From Geobacteraceae bacterium (GTDB lineage Bacteria > Desulfobacterota > Desulfuromonadia > Desulfuromonadales > Geopsychrobacteraceae), in contig JAMOPE010000380.1 of NCBI GenBank assembly GCA_027064785.1, positions 1 to 7,416 of the forward strand: a DNA stretch of 7,416 bases, in the 5' to 3' direction. Position numbers and translations under genes: made by a program. Positions 1 to 6,165 of the stretch are shown here, in pieces (positions within the stretch are counted from its first letter, which is position 1; each line of letters starts with the position of its first letter). A model generated the notes under the pieces. It ran no database searches. It saw only the letters and a program-made list of their open reading frames with translations, and was not told the origin of the DNA.

Positions 1-849
1 CCGGACATCACAGTCAATTTCACTACTGCCCCCTAAGGGACGAACCTTATGATCTTCGAGAACCCGCAGCAATTTCGGTTGGAGAGAAAGGGGCATTTCG
101 GCAATTTCATCGAGAAGCAGAGTTCCGTCATTTGCTTCGACAAACAGCCCTTTGCGCTGTTCGCGAGCATCGGTAAACGCCCCCCGGACATGGCCAAACA
201 ACTCACTTTCGAGGAGATTTTCGGGGAGAGCGGCACAGTTAATTGCAACAAAAGGGCCCTCACTGCGGCGGCTCTGACGGTGCAGAGCACGGGCGACCAA
301 TTCTTTACCGGTACCGCTTTCACCACAGATCAATACCGACGTATCAAGATCAGCAATCCGGGCGATCTGCTGCTTAATTTCAAGAAATGCGGGGCTCTCC
401 CCCAACATTTCATCATCGGAACGCTGGCGGCGAACCTGGGTTTTCAGCAGTCGCACCTTTTCCTGCAGATGCCGGTGCTGCAAGGCCCGTCCCAATGAAA
501 TGTGGAGAAGATCCAGATCGACCGGCTTGGTAACAAAATCGTAAGCCCCGGCACGCAGGGCTGCAATGGCTGTTTCGAGGCTGCCGAAAGCGGTCATAAT
601 CACCACAGGGAGATCAGGACGGTTTTCATGCAGCTCCGCACAAAAATCGATGCCGCTGGTTCCCGGCATATTTAAATCGGTCAGAACAATATCGACCTCT
701 TCGCGGTGGAGAAGATCACGAGCTTCTGCAACCTTTAAGGCTGTCCAGACACGATGACCACGAAGACTGAGATCTTCTTCGAGCAGCTCACACAGGGCGC
801 GATCGTCATCGATAATCAAGATACGACCGGGTAATTTTTCTTCACTCAT
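1..849 (-). CDS. Sigma-54-dependent NtrC-family response regulator, C-terminus cut by window edge
   Basis: The frame is open from ATG at 849 to the left edge, giving 283 residues. An N-terminal receiver domain shows the acidic pocket D14-D16, the phospho-acceptor D58 in the LTDLNMPG motif, T86 and K108 (VTKP). A linker leads into an AAA+ domain with Walker A GESGTGKE (residues 176-183), the sigma-54 contact loop GAFTDA (223-228) and Walker B LLLDE (244-248). The rest of the AAA+ domain and the expected Fis-type DNA-binding helix-turn-helix lie outside the window. By family knowledge, phosphorylation by the partner kinase lets the protein assemble and remodel sigma-54 RNA polymerase at target promoters. 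The start overlaps the kinase stop as ATGA, so the pair is probably translationally coupled. The contact loop has Asp where most family members have the second Gly. The regulon cannot be read from this sequence. Confidence 0.95.
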   Translation of the reverse strand, partial: MSEEKLPGRILIIDDDRALCELLEEDLSLRGHRVWTALKVAEARDLLHREEVDIVLTDLNMPGTSGIDFCAELHENRPDLPVVIMTAFGSLETAIAALRAGAYDFVTKPVDLDLLHISLGRALQHRHLQEKVRLLKTQVRRQRSDDEMLGESPAFLEIKQQIARIADLDTSVLICGESGTGKELVARALHRQSRRSEGPFVAINCAALPENLLESELFGHVRGAFTDAREQRKGLFVEANDGTLLLDEIAEMPLSLQPKLLRVLEDHKVRPLGGSSEIDCDVR

Positions 850-2324
850 ACAACATGTCCATCTGTGGCTTCAGGGAGGTAAACACTGAAGCAGCTCCCC
901 TCGCCGGGAGTACTTTTAACGTCAATCCAACCACCGTGTTCTTCAACAATTCCATAAGCAATCGAGAGCCCCAGGCCCGTTCCTTCACCAACATCCTTGG
1001 TGGTGTAAAACGGGTCAAAAATTTTCCGCAGTTTCTCTTCATCGATCCCGACACCTTGATCGCTGACCTCCAGCTTCACCCAACGCTGTGCCTGTTCTTT
1101 TACACTGTCAGGAGGTTTAACGTCATCAGCAACAGTACAGGAGATCTCGATCTCTCCCCCTTCAGGCATCGCCTGAATGGCATTCAGAGTCAGGTTCAAC
1201 AACACCTGCTGCGATTGACCCGGATCGGCATAGGCAGGCAACGGTTGTTCCGCCTCTTTGATAACCAATGAGACTCCCTGTTTATGAGCCGTCGGATCGA
1301 GTAACGGTTGCAGTCCCCGCAGGACCGTATTCAGATCAATCGGTTGTTTCCGCGGTTTTTCACGTCGGGCAAAACTGAGTAACTGGCGGATAATCTGCGT
1401 CATCCGCTCACTCTGTTCCCCAATAATCCGGGCAGAACGGGAAATATCGTCAGCCTCCATTCCGGGACGACTGATCAATTTGGCGCGACCCGAAATAACG
1501 TTCAACGGTGTCCCGAGTTCGTGGGCAATCCCGGCTGAAAGTTGTCCGAGAGTTGCAAGTCTTTCACTGTGACGCAGCCTTTCAAGCGCCTCAATCCGCT
1601 GTTCATTGGCAATCCGTTCCGCCTCCCGTGCTTCAGCAAGTTGGCCACGCATTTTCTCAATAGTCTCTGAAAGTTCGGTAATTTCACCACTGCCGGGCAG
1701 ATTAATACTGGTCGTAAAGTCTCCGGTCCCTATTCGCTCTGCCTGAGCTTTAAGTTTACGCATTGGCCGCTCAACCCAGATACTCCCTAGGACCCCCATG
1801 AACAAAACACCTGAAACAATCGATGCCCCGATCACCAGCGCCGATCGCCGCAAACTTTCCTCAACATAATCGTGAAGCTCATCCATCGACTCGGTCAGCT
1901 CAATTGCACCGATCCGGCCATCATCTGTCAGTAAGGGAAGATAAGTCAGCAGGAAATCCCGGCCATCAGGTGACCCTGCCAGTAACGCAACCGTCTCTTC
2001 ATCGCGCAATGCTTTAAGCTGTTCAATCGGGACCCGCGGCTGATATTCAGGGGGAGGATTTTCCTCGACCCATACCCAGCGAACCAAAGTTTGTTTGTAA
2101 CCCTGATTGGCTTTCTTGAGGAAGAGGATTGCGTCTTTTTCGCCACGCTGCTTCCACAACTCGACCATAATAACCCGCAGGCTCTCCCCGATATGACGTG
2201 ATTCCCGACTGAGATTCTTTTTCAGCTGGGCACGTTCACGCTGGATCGAGAAGTAGCTGTATGCGGAGAAGATCAGAGTGACTCCAAGCAGCACAGCAAG
2301 AGTTATTTTGGTGGTTAGACGCAT
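846..2324 (-). CDS. Membrane sensor histidine kinase (HAMP, HisKA, HATPase)
   Basis: 492 residues. A first membrane helix (about 7-25) is followed by a periplasmic sensor region of about 130 residues (30-160) that I do not recognise, then a second helix (about 161-184). A HAMP linker follows, starting with ERPMRKL and running to about residue 235, and leads through a charged helix into the dimerisation domain. The phospho-accepting histidine is H268 in [11 protein letters not shown]. The ATPase domain shows the N box around N381 ([11 protein letters not shown]), the G1 motif DQGVG (422-426), the F box FDPFY and the G2 motif GTGLGLS (448-454). There is no PAS domain. The architecture matches kinases that partner NtrC-type regulators, such as the ZraS/AtoS type, and the next gene encodes one with a 4-bp ATGA overlap. 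The ligand is unknown. The start is the only plausible one in frame, although its ribosome site is weak. Confidence 0.95.
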   Translation of the reverse strand: MRLTTKITLAVLLGVTLIFSAYSYFSIQRERAQLKKNLSRESRHIGESLRVIMVELWKQRGEKDAILFLKKANQGYKQTLVRWVWVEENPPPEYQPRVPIEQLKALRDEETVALLAGSPDGRDFLLTYLPLLTDDGRIGAIELTESMDELHDYVEESLRRSALVIGASIVSGVLFMGVLGSIWVERPMRKLKAQAERIGTGDFTTSINLPGSGEITELSETIEKMRGQLAEAREAERIANEQRIEALERLRHSERLATLGQLSAGIAHELGTPLNVISGRAKLISRPGMEADDISRSARIIGEQSERMTQIIRQLLSFARREKPRKQPIDLNTVLRGLQPLLDPTAHKQGVSLVIKEAEQPLPAYADPGQSQQVLLNLTLNAIQAMPEGGEIEISCTVADDVKPPDSVKEQAQRWVKLEVSDQGVGIDEEKLRKIFDPFYTTKDVGEGTGLGLSIAYGIVEEHGGWIDVKSTPGEGSCFSVYLPEATDGHVV

Positions 2325-2363
2325 CCGATTACCATTTCCCGGAAAGTAGGCACAGCCGCCTCA

Positions 2364-2392
2364 ATCTTGCGTTGCCCCGTTCAGCTTGTCAA
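2364..2392 (-). promoter_or_regulatory. Sigma-70-like promoter for the kinase/regulator operon
   Basis: On the minus strand a perfect -35 box TTGACA (2392-2387) is followed after 17 bp by CAAGAT (2369-2364), a 3-of-6 match to the -10 consensus. It lies between the tat terminator and the kinase start and would give a leader of about 35 nt. It suggests the two-component pair is transcribed independently of tat. Confidence 0.5.
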
Positions 2393-2417
2393 CTTTTAAA
2401 CCGGAACCAGGTATAAC

Positions 2418-2445
2418 AAAAAAGCCCGGTCAAACTGACCGGGCT
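2418..2445 (-). terminator. Rho-independent terminator after tatC
   Basis: A 10-bp perfect stem (2423-2432 with 2436-2445, GC-rich core AGCCCGG) closes a 3-nt loop. On the minus strand it is followed directly by a run of six T (plus-strand A run at 2418-2423). It sits 27 bp past the tatC stop codon and separates the tat operon from the two-component operon. Confidence 0.9.
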
Positions 2446-2471
2446 CCATTTTCATTTAGAGGTTTACAAGA

Positions 2472-3233
2472 TTATGCGTCGTTTTCCTCGTCCTCATCAT
2501 CTTCAACAATCACTTTTTTCTTACCAAACAACCGCGCAACAATAATTCCAACTTCATAGAGAATAATGAAGGGGAGGGCAATGGATGCCTGAGAAAAAAT
2601 ATCGGGGGGAGTCAGAACCGCACCCATAACAAAAGCCAGCAGCAAAGCAAACTTGCGATTTTTTGACAGCCACTTATGATCAACAACCCCTAGGCGGGCG
2701 AGAAAGAAAATAACGATTGGCAGCTCAAAAACCAGTCCAAAGGCAATCAGCAACCGTGATGCCAGAGTCAGATAGGCCCCCATCGACAACATGGCGTTGA
2801 CGCCGCCGACATTGGTTCCATATGTGACCAGAAACGAAAAGATCATCGGGAAAACAAAGGTAAAACCAAAATAGGTGCCGGTGCCAAAACACAGCGAACT
2901 GAAGAACACAAACGGAATTGCCAGGCGTTTTTCGTGACCGTATAGCGCGGGAGAAATAAAGCTCCACACCTGCCAGATGATAATCGGGAACGCAACAACC
3001 AGACCGGCCAGTGCCGAGACTTTCAAAATGGTGAAAAATGGTTCCGTCGCATTGATAAAAACCAGCGAGCTCCCTTCCGGGAGTGACTGGCGAACCGGAG
3101 TCGCAATATATTCAAAAAGTTTTTCACCGAAACTGTAACAACCAAGAAATGCAACCAGCCACGAAAGAGCAGCAATCATCAGCCGCTTGCGTAGTTCTCC
3201 TAAATGTTCAGAGATTGCCATCCCATCAGACAT
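2472..3233 (-). CDS. tatC: Twin-arginine translocase subunit TatC
   Basis: 253 residues from ATG at 3233, the normal family length. TatC is the six-helix inner-membrane protein that recognises twin-arginine signal peptides of folded proteins. The signature N-terminus [10 protein letters not shown] (residues 9-18) is present, as is the [13 protein letters not shown] motif with the conserved Glu at 101 (equivalent to the signal-binding Glu of E. coli TatC), the FELP motif (Glu170) and the LTPPD loop near 207-211. The chain ends in an acidic tail, [10 protein letters not shown]. The start overlaps the tatB stop by 8 bp and has GGAG 10 nt upstream, inside tatB. ATG at 3221 is an alternative that would remove four residues. 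An open frame reaching upstream to 3332 lies inside tatB and is an artefact. It is cotranscribed with tatB and followed by a terminator. Confidence 0.97.
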   Translation of the reverse strand: MSDGMAISEHLGELRKRLMIAALSWLVAFLGCYSFGEKLFEYIATPVRQSLPEGSSLVFINATEPFFTILKVSALAGLVVAFPIIIWQVWSFISPALYGHEKRLAIPFVFFSSLCFGTGTYFGFTFVFPMIFSFLVTYGTNVGGVNAMLSMGAYLTLASRLLIAFGLVFELPIVIFFLARLGVVDHKWLSKNRKFALLLAFVMGAVLTPPDIFSQASIALPFIILYEVGIIVARLFGKKKVIVEDDEDEENDA

Positions 3234-3621
3234 CAGACTTTGGCTCCACATCTTTCGCTGCAGTAACCACAGGTTCTTCGACAACATCTTCAACCGCTGC
3301 AGTTTCCGGTTTGACTGAAGTCTCTTCAACAACAGTCTCTGTAACAGTGGCAGGGGGTTCTTCTACCTCGAGGCGTGACAAGGCTTCATCGGCGTTATCA
3401 GGAATTTTCTTCTCGCCTTTTGCATCACGTTCACGATTGTAGCGCTCGTCTTCTGCCTTCATCTCCATATCGATGGTACTTTTCAACTCATTGGTGGCAC
3501 GTTTAAACTCTGCAAACCCTTTTCCCAGAGAACGGGCAAGGTCAGGGAGTTTTTTCGGGCCAAGAATAATCAACGCCAGAGCAGCGATGACGATCATTTC
3601 GGTCATTCCAATTCCAAACAT
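3226..3621 (-). CDS. tatB: TatA/TatB-family translocase subunit, TatB-like
   Basis: 131 residues. One N-terminal membrane helix (about 6-20) is followed by the GPKKLP hinge (21-26) and an amphipathic helix ([16 protein letters not shown], about 28-43). TatA/B proteins either form the translocation pore (TatA) or dock signal peptides with TatC (TatB). Glu8 in the membrane helix, the GPKKLP hinge, the length and the position directly before tatC favour TatB, but the family split is not clean in deltaproteobacteria. From about residue 84 the protein is a low-complexity acidic tail rich in V, E, T and P, with repeated VVEE units. A strong ribosome site GGAGG (minus strand of 3631-3635) lies 9 nt upstream. 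It is first in the operon, with tatC overlapping its end. Confidence 0.92.
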   Translation of the reverse strand: MFGIGMTEMIVIAALALIILGPKKLPDLARSLGKGFAEFKRATNELKSTIDMEMKAEDERYNRERDAKGEKKIPDNADEALSRLEVEEPPATVTETVVEETSVKPETAAVEDVVEEPVVTAAKDVEPKSDV

Positions 3622-3664
3622 CTACCTTGTCCTCCAAATTCGCTATCCCGCAACAACCAAACCT

Positions 3665-3693
3665 TGTCGGGGACACACAATAGCTGTCGGGGA
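3665..3693. repeat. Pair of 9-bp direct repeats in the tat leader
   Basis: TGTCGGGGA occurs at 3665-3673 and again at 3685-3693, exactly 20 bp apart, or about two helical turns. The first copy is also part of an inverted repeat (TGTC, GGG, GACA; 3665-3675). Both lie downstream of the predicted tat promoter in the transcribed leader. This could be an operator or an RNA element, and the function is unknown. Confidence 0.4.
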
Positions 3694-3712
3694 AGAGCCC
3701 CTCAACCCGCAG

Positions 3713-3741
3713 AGGATAGCCCTGCAAGGGCAGAGTGTCAA
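3713..3741 (-). promoter_or_regulatory. Sigma-70-like promoter for tatBC
   Basis: On the minus strand TTGACA (3741-3736) is separated by 17 bp from TATCCT (3718-3713), a perfect -35 and a 4-of-6 -10. Transcription would start near 3706, giving a leader of about 85 nt before tatB. The spacer contains a short inverted repeat (GCCCT, 3-nt gap, AGGGC at 3719-3731). Confidence 0.6.
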
Positions 3742-3761
3742 GCATCCGCAGTGCGAAAGGA

Positions 3762-3791
3762 TTGACATTTCGGAAGTTTCTAGTCTACCAT
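3762..3791 (+). promoter_or_regulatory. Sigma-70-like promoter for nadA
   Basis: TTGACA at 3762-3767 is followed after 18 bp by TACCAT at 3786-3791 (4 of 6 matches to the -10 consensus). Transcription would start near 3798, about 33 nt before the nadA ATG. The leader is too short to hold a riboswitch. Confidence 0.55.
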
Positions 3792-3830
3792 CCGGACTCA
3801 TTTTTCCCCCGTAGATAAAGGTGATGATCA

Positions 3831-4748
3831 ATGAATCAGGAAACGTTAAAACAACAGATCAAGCAGTTAGCTGCCGAGAAGAATGCTCTGCTGATTGCCC
3901 ACAACTATGAGCGTGATGAAATTCAGGAAATTGCCGACGTCACCGGCGACTCTTTAGCTCTGTCGATAGAAGCGGCAAAAACCGACAAACAGGTGATTGT
4001 TTTCTGCGGGGTGCACTTTATGGCCGAAAGCGCTGCGATTCTGGCACCTGAGAAAACCGTTCTTCTGCCCCGTGCTGATGCCGGTTGTCCAATGGCTGAC
4101 ATGGTCACTGCTGAAGGGTTGCGTGAGTTAAAACAACAGCACCCCGATGCCACCGTTGTCACCTATGTCAACTCAAGTGCCGACGTCAAAGCTGAAAGTG
4201 ATATCTGCTGCACCAGTTCCAATGCGATCAGTGTGGCCCGCTCAGTTGAATCAAAAAAATTATTGCTGGTTCCCGATCGCAATCTCGGTCGCTACATCGC
4301 CAGCCGGGTCCCCGAAAAGGAGTGTATTTTCTGGGAAGGCTTCTGCCCGACCCACGACCAGCTCACTGCTGAAGATGTCAAAAAAACCAAAGCCGACCAC
4401 CCGGATTCCTTATTTATGGCGCACCCCGAATGTCTTCCTGAAATTCTGGAGCTGGCCGATCATATTTGTTCCACCAGCGGGATGTATGAATATGCTGCAA
4501 AGAGTCCGGCAAAGAAATTTATCGTCGGGACTGAAAATGGGATCTTATGGCGACTGAAGCAGGAGAACCCCGATAAAGAATTCATTATGCCGAGTAACTG
4601 CCTGGTCTGCCCCAATATGAAACTGACCCGACTTGAGGATGTCCTCCATTGTCTCGAAACCATGGAGCCACAAATCACCGTAGCTGAAGACATTCGCGTG
4701 AAAGCCAAATTGGCCCTCGATAAGATGCTGGCTGCACCGCGCGATTAA
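3831..4748 (+). CDS. nadA: Quinolinate synthase NadA
   Basis: 305 residues. NadA condenses iminoaspartate with dihydroxyacetone phosphate to quinolinate in the first committed steps of de novo NAD synthesis, using an oxygen-sensitive [4Fe-4S] cluster in the cytoplasm. Three homologous repeats are evident from their conserved motifs: AHNY (23-26), GDSLALS (39-45), AGCPMAD with Cys86, [13 protein letters not shown] (112-124), WEGFCPTHD with Cys172, HPEC (198-201), TSGM (215-218) and [10 protein letters not shown]. Cys86, Cys172 and one of Cys257/Cys260 are the expected cluster ligands. The length fits the compact form found in Thermotoga and many anaerobes rather than the longer E. coli form. 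AAGGTGA lies 6 nt before the ATG. It stands alone, between a divergent tat operon and a downstream terminator; nadB and nadC are not in the window. Confidence 0.98.
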   Translation: MNQETLKQQIKQLAAEKNALLIAHNYERDEIQEIADVTGDSLALSIEAAKTDKQVIVFCGVHFMAESAAILAPEKTVLLPRADAGCPMADMVTAEGLRELKQQHPDATVVTYVNSSADVKAESDICCTSSNAISVARSVESKKLLLVPDRNLGRYIASRVPEKECIFWEGFCPTHDQLTAEDVKKTKADHPDSLFMAHPECLPEILELADHICSTSGMYEYAAKSPAKKFIVGTENGILWRLKQENPDKEFIMPSNCLVCPNMKLTRLEDVLHCLETMEPQITVAEDIRVKAKLALDKMLAAPRD

Positions 4749-4764
4749 TCAGAAAAATCGAGAT

Positions 4765-4806
4765 AAAACAGAACCGCCGCTGTCATTCAACAGCGGCGGT
4801 TTTTTA
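4765..4806. terminator. Bidirectional rho-independent terminator
   Basis: An 11-bp perfect stem (4772-4782 with 4791-4801, core CCGCCGCTG) encloses an 8-nt loop. On the plus strand it runs into T4800-T4805, ending nadA transcription. On the minus strand it is followed by TTCTGTTTT, ending the facing gene, whose stop codon (4806-4804) lies at the foot of the stem. Confidence 0.9.
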
Positions 4807-5172
4807 TTGAACTGGAGCTTCCGGCGGCTCCTTGACTTGCGCTTCAGGGAAACTCTGAGCAATCTTCATCATCGCCGTCTCAACTTCCAGCCTCATCTTT
4901 TTAAAACCGTCCTCGCTCAACTGCAATGTCTCTTCGCTCAAACGTTCGACCGTCCCGTCATTTTCGAGTAGTCGCAGCCCTTTCAGCAGCGCAAATTTAA
5001 TTTTTTTCTCTTCAGTTGCATCACCCACCATCTGGGCAAAACGACTCGCCAGATCAATATTCTTCTGATTGATCAACTTTTCCTGAGCAAAAGGAGTATT
5101 CGCCTGCTGAACAAATTTACTTAAAAACAAATAGACAACCGTCTGCCACAAGTCCTTATTAAATGGTGCCAC
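4804..5172 (-). CDS. Conserved-looking protein of unknown function, 122 residues
   Basis: I do not recognise a named family. The start is GTG at 5172, with AAAGGGA 6 nt upstream; no ATG suits, since the next Met is at residue 48. There is no signal peptide and no clear membrane helix, so it is probably cytoplasmic. The protein looks largely helical. Residues about 56-92 show a helix (KIKFALLKGLRLLENDG) followed by a short turn, a strand-like ETLQLSEDGF and a further helix. This recalls the recognition-helix and wing arrangement of winged-helix DNA-binding proteins, but that is pattern-based inference. The C-terminus (about 109-122) is rich in Pro, Glu and Val and probably flexible. It follows the small lipoprotein gene by 31 bp on the same strand and probably shares its transcript, ending at the terminator shared with nadA. 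Confidence 0.75.
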   Translation of the reverse strand: MAPFNKDLWQTVVYLFLSKFVQQANTPFAQEKLINQKNIDLASRFAQMVGDATEEKKIKFALLKGLRLLENDGTVERLSEETLQLSEDGFKKMRLEVETAMMKIAQSFPEAQVKEPPEAPVQ

Positions 5173-5203
5173 GCTTTTTCCCTTTCGGACAACGTCCCGA
5201 TAT

Positions 5204-5365
5204 TTAGTCTGTCGCCTTTTTCAATGAATCTTTGATCGACTGAAACGCATGGTCAATCTTCTTTCCCGCTTTTTCGATATCTCCCTCTTTTTCACACCCC
5301 GTGACGGCAACAGCAAAGAGAATGAGCGTACACGATAGCAAAATCTTCGTCATTTTAAATGTCAT
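5204..5365 (-). CDS. Small lipoprotein, 53 residues
   Basis: From ATG at 5365 the protein has a short basic N-terminus (K4, K7), a hydrophobic stretch (about 8-21) and a lipobox AVTGC with the lipidated cysteine at 24. The mature part is therefore only about 30 residues. It is strongly charged, with Lys-rich helical sequence (EKAGKKIDHAF) that would form an amphipathic helix. The general shape resembles entericidin-like small lipoproteins, but I cannot assign a family. A good ribosome site GGGAG (minus strand of 5372-5376) sits 6 nt before this ATG, which is why I prefer it to the in-frame TTG at 5386 or the ATG at 5353. With Glu after the cysteine it lacks the inner-membrane Asp signal, so outer-membrane sorting is likely by the enterobacterial rule. 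It heads a two-gene unit with the 122-residue protein. Confidence 0.75.
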   Translation of the reverse strand: MTFKMTKILLSCTLILFAVAVTGCEKEGDIEKAGKKIDHAFQSIKDSLKKATD

Positions 5366-5416
5366 CGCAAACTCCCAAGAGATCAAAGATGATTAAACCG
5401 TATTGCGGTATCGTTT

Positions 5417-5422
5417 ATCATA
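5417..5422 (-). promoter_or_regulatory. Possible -10 box for the lipoprotein gene
   Basis: TATGAT on the minus strand (5 of 6 to consensus) would place a transcript start near 5410, about 45 nt before the ATG. No good -35 box lies 16-18 bp upstream, although an A-rich tract (T run at 5445-5450 on plus) lies further up and could act as an UP element. Weak call. Confidence 0.3.
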
Positions 5423-5514
5423 TCCTCCCCATCAAGCTAAAGTCCTTTTTTATTCATGCAGGCCTGTCACACAGATTCTAATCCGAATTCCCGGAGCTTG
5501 AATATGCGTTATGA

Positions 5515-5543
5515 TTGACAGCGATGACATTTTAACCGATTCT
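5515..5543 (+). promoter_or_regulatory. Sigma-70-like promoter for mntP
   Basis: TTGACA at 5515-5520 is followed after 17 bp by GATTCT at 5538-5543 (3 of 6). Transcription would start near 5550. A second weaker candidate is TTCACG (5552-5557) and TATGTT (5574-5579) with a 16-bp spacer, but it would leave almost no leader. The first candidate places ATG 5511 upstream of the transcript. Confidence 0.4.
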
Positions 5544-5582
5544 TCCTGCGGTTCACGTTTCATATTTTTCAACTATGTTCAC

Positions 5583-5586
5583 GGAG
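5583..5586 (+). promoter_or_regulatory. Ribosome binding site deciding the mntP start
   Basis: GGAG followed by 8 nt and TTG at 5595. The upstream in-frame ATG at 5511 has no comparable site: its nearest GGAG is 17 nt away. Confidence 0.6.
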
Positions 5587-5594
5587 AAGTCGAC

Positions 5595-6158
5595 TTGGAT
5601 ATTCTGACCCTGCTCGGAGTCGCAATTGCACTGGCAGTTGATGCCTTTGCCGTCGCTCTTGCGGCCGGAGCAGTCCTCAATCCTCTGAAAGAACGGCGCT
5701 GGTTCCGCCTTGGTTTTCACTTTGGACTGTTCCAGGCACTGATGCCGATCATCGGCTGGTTTGCCGAACGCTATATCCATCAATGGATTGGCAGCTACGA
5801 CCATTGGATCGCTTTCGGATTGCTGGTTCTTGTTGGTGGGAGGATGATTGTTGAAGCGTTAAAAGAGGGGGAAGAAAAAGAGTTCGTCAGAGATCCGACC
5901 CGCGGCGGGACCTTGATTATGCTCTCAATTGCAACCAGTATCGATGCCCTGGCGATTGGTTTTTCGCTGGCCATGCTCAATGTCAGTATCTGGTTCCCCG
6001 CTCTGATCATCGGTGTGGTGGCGGCACTTCTCACTGTTGCCGGAATGATTCTCGGTCGCCGAATTGGAGATATCTGGGGCTCCCGGGTGGAAGTTGGCGG
6101 GGGGATCGTTCTGTGCCTGATCGGTCTAAAAGTCCTCATTGAGCACCTGACCGCATAG
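5595..6158 (+). CDS. mntP: Manganese efflux pump MntP
   Basis: 187 residues from TTG at 5595, matching the family length (E. coli MntP is 188). MntP exports Mn(II) across the inner membrane and protects against manganese excess. About six membrane helices are visible. The two halves each carry the family's acidic signature, AVDAFAVALAAG with Asp16 and SIDALAIGFSLA with Asp117, matching the functionally required aspartates of E. coli MntP. A central loop (about residues 89-102, EALKEGEEKEFVRD) is charged, as usual. The frame extends upstream to ATG 5511, but the extra 28 residues are unlike the family, have no ribosome site and overlap a predicted promoter. I see no yybP-ykoY manganese riboswitch or clear MntR box in the leader. 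Its stop is 7 bp from that of the convergent gene, with no hairpin between them. Confidence 0.95.
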   Translation: MDILTLLGVAIALAVDAFAVALAAGAVLNPLKERRWFRLGFHFGLFQALMPIIGWFAERYIHQWIGSYDHWIAFGLLVLVGGRMIVEALKEGEEKEFVRDPTRGGTLIMLSIATSIDALAIGFSLAMLNVSIWFPALIIGVVAALLTVAGMILGRRIGDIWGSRVEVGGGIVLCLIGLKVLIEHLTA

Positions 6159-6165
6159 CGTTGTT

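Noticed and set aside
49..498. 149-codon plus-strand open frame
   Set aside because: It is antisense to the response regulator, whose minus-strand frame carries the receiver and AAA+ motifs; the plus-strand translation shows no family features.
855..1271. 138-codon plus-strand open frame
   Set aside because: It is antisense to the ATPase domain of the histidine kinase and has no recognisable features.
3234..3332. N-terminal extension of tatC
   Set aside because: The extra residues lie inside tatB in another frame, are unlike TatC N-termini, and the ATG at 3233 has a ribosome site and gives the normal length.
3792..3830. NAD-sensing riboswitch before nadA
   Set aside because: The predicted leader is only about 33 nt, with no hairpin or conserved core.
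5204..5386. TTG start at 5386 for the small lipoprotein
   Set aside because: The ATG at 5365 has a well-placed GGGAG site and gives a more typical signal peptide.
5456..5518. 20-codon plus-strand ORF as a leader peptide for mntP
   Set aside because: It has no ribosome site, lies upstream of the best promoter and has no attenuator-like hairpin behind it.
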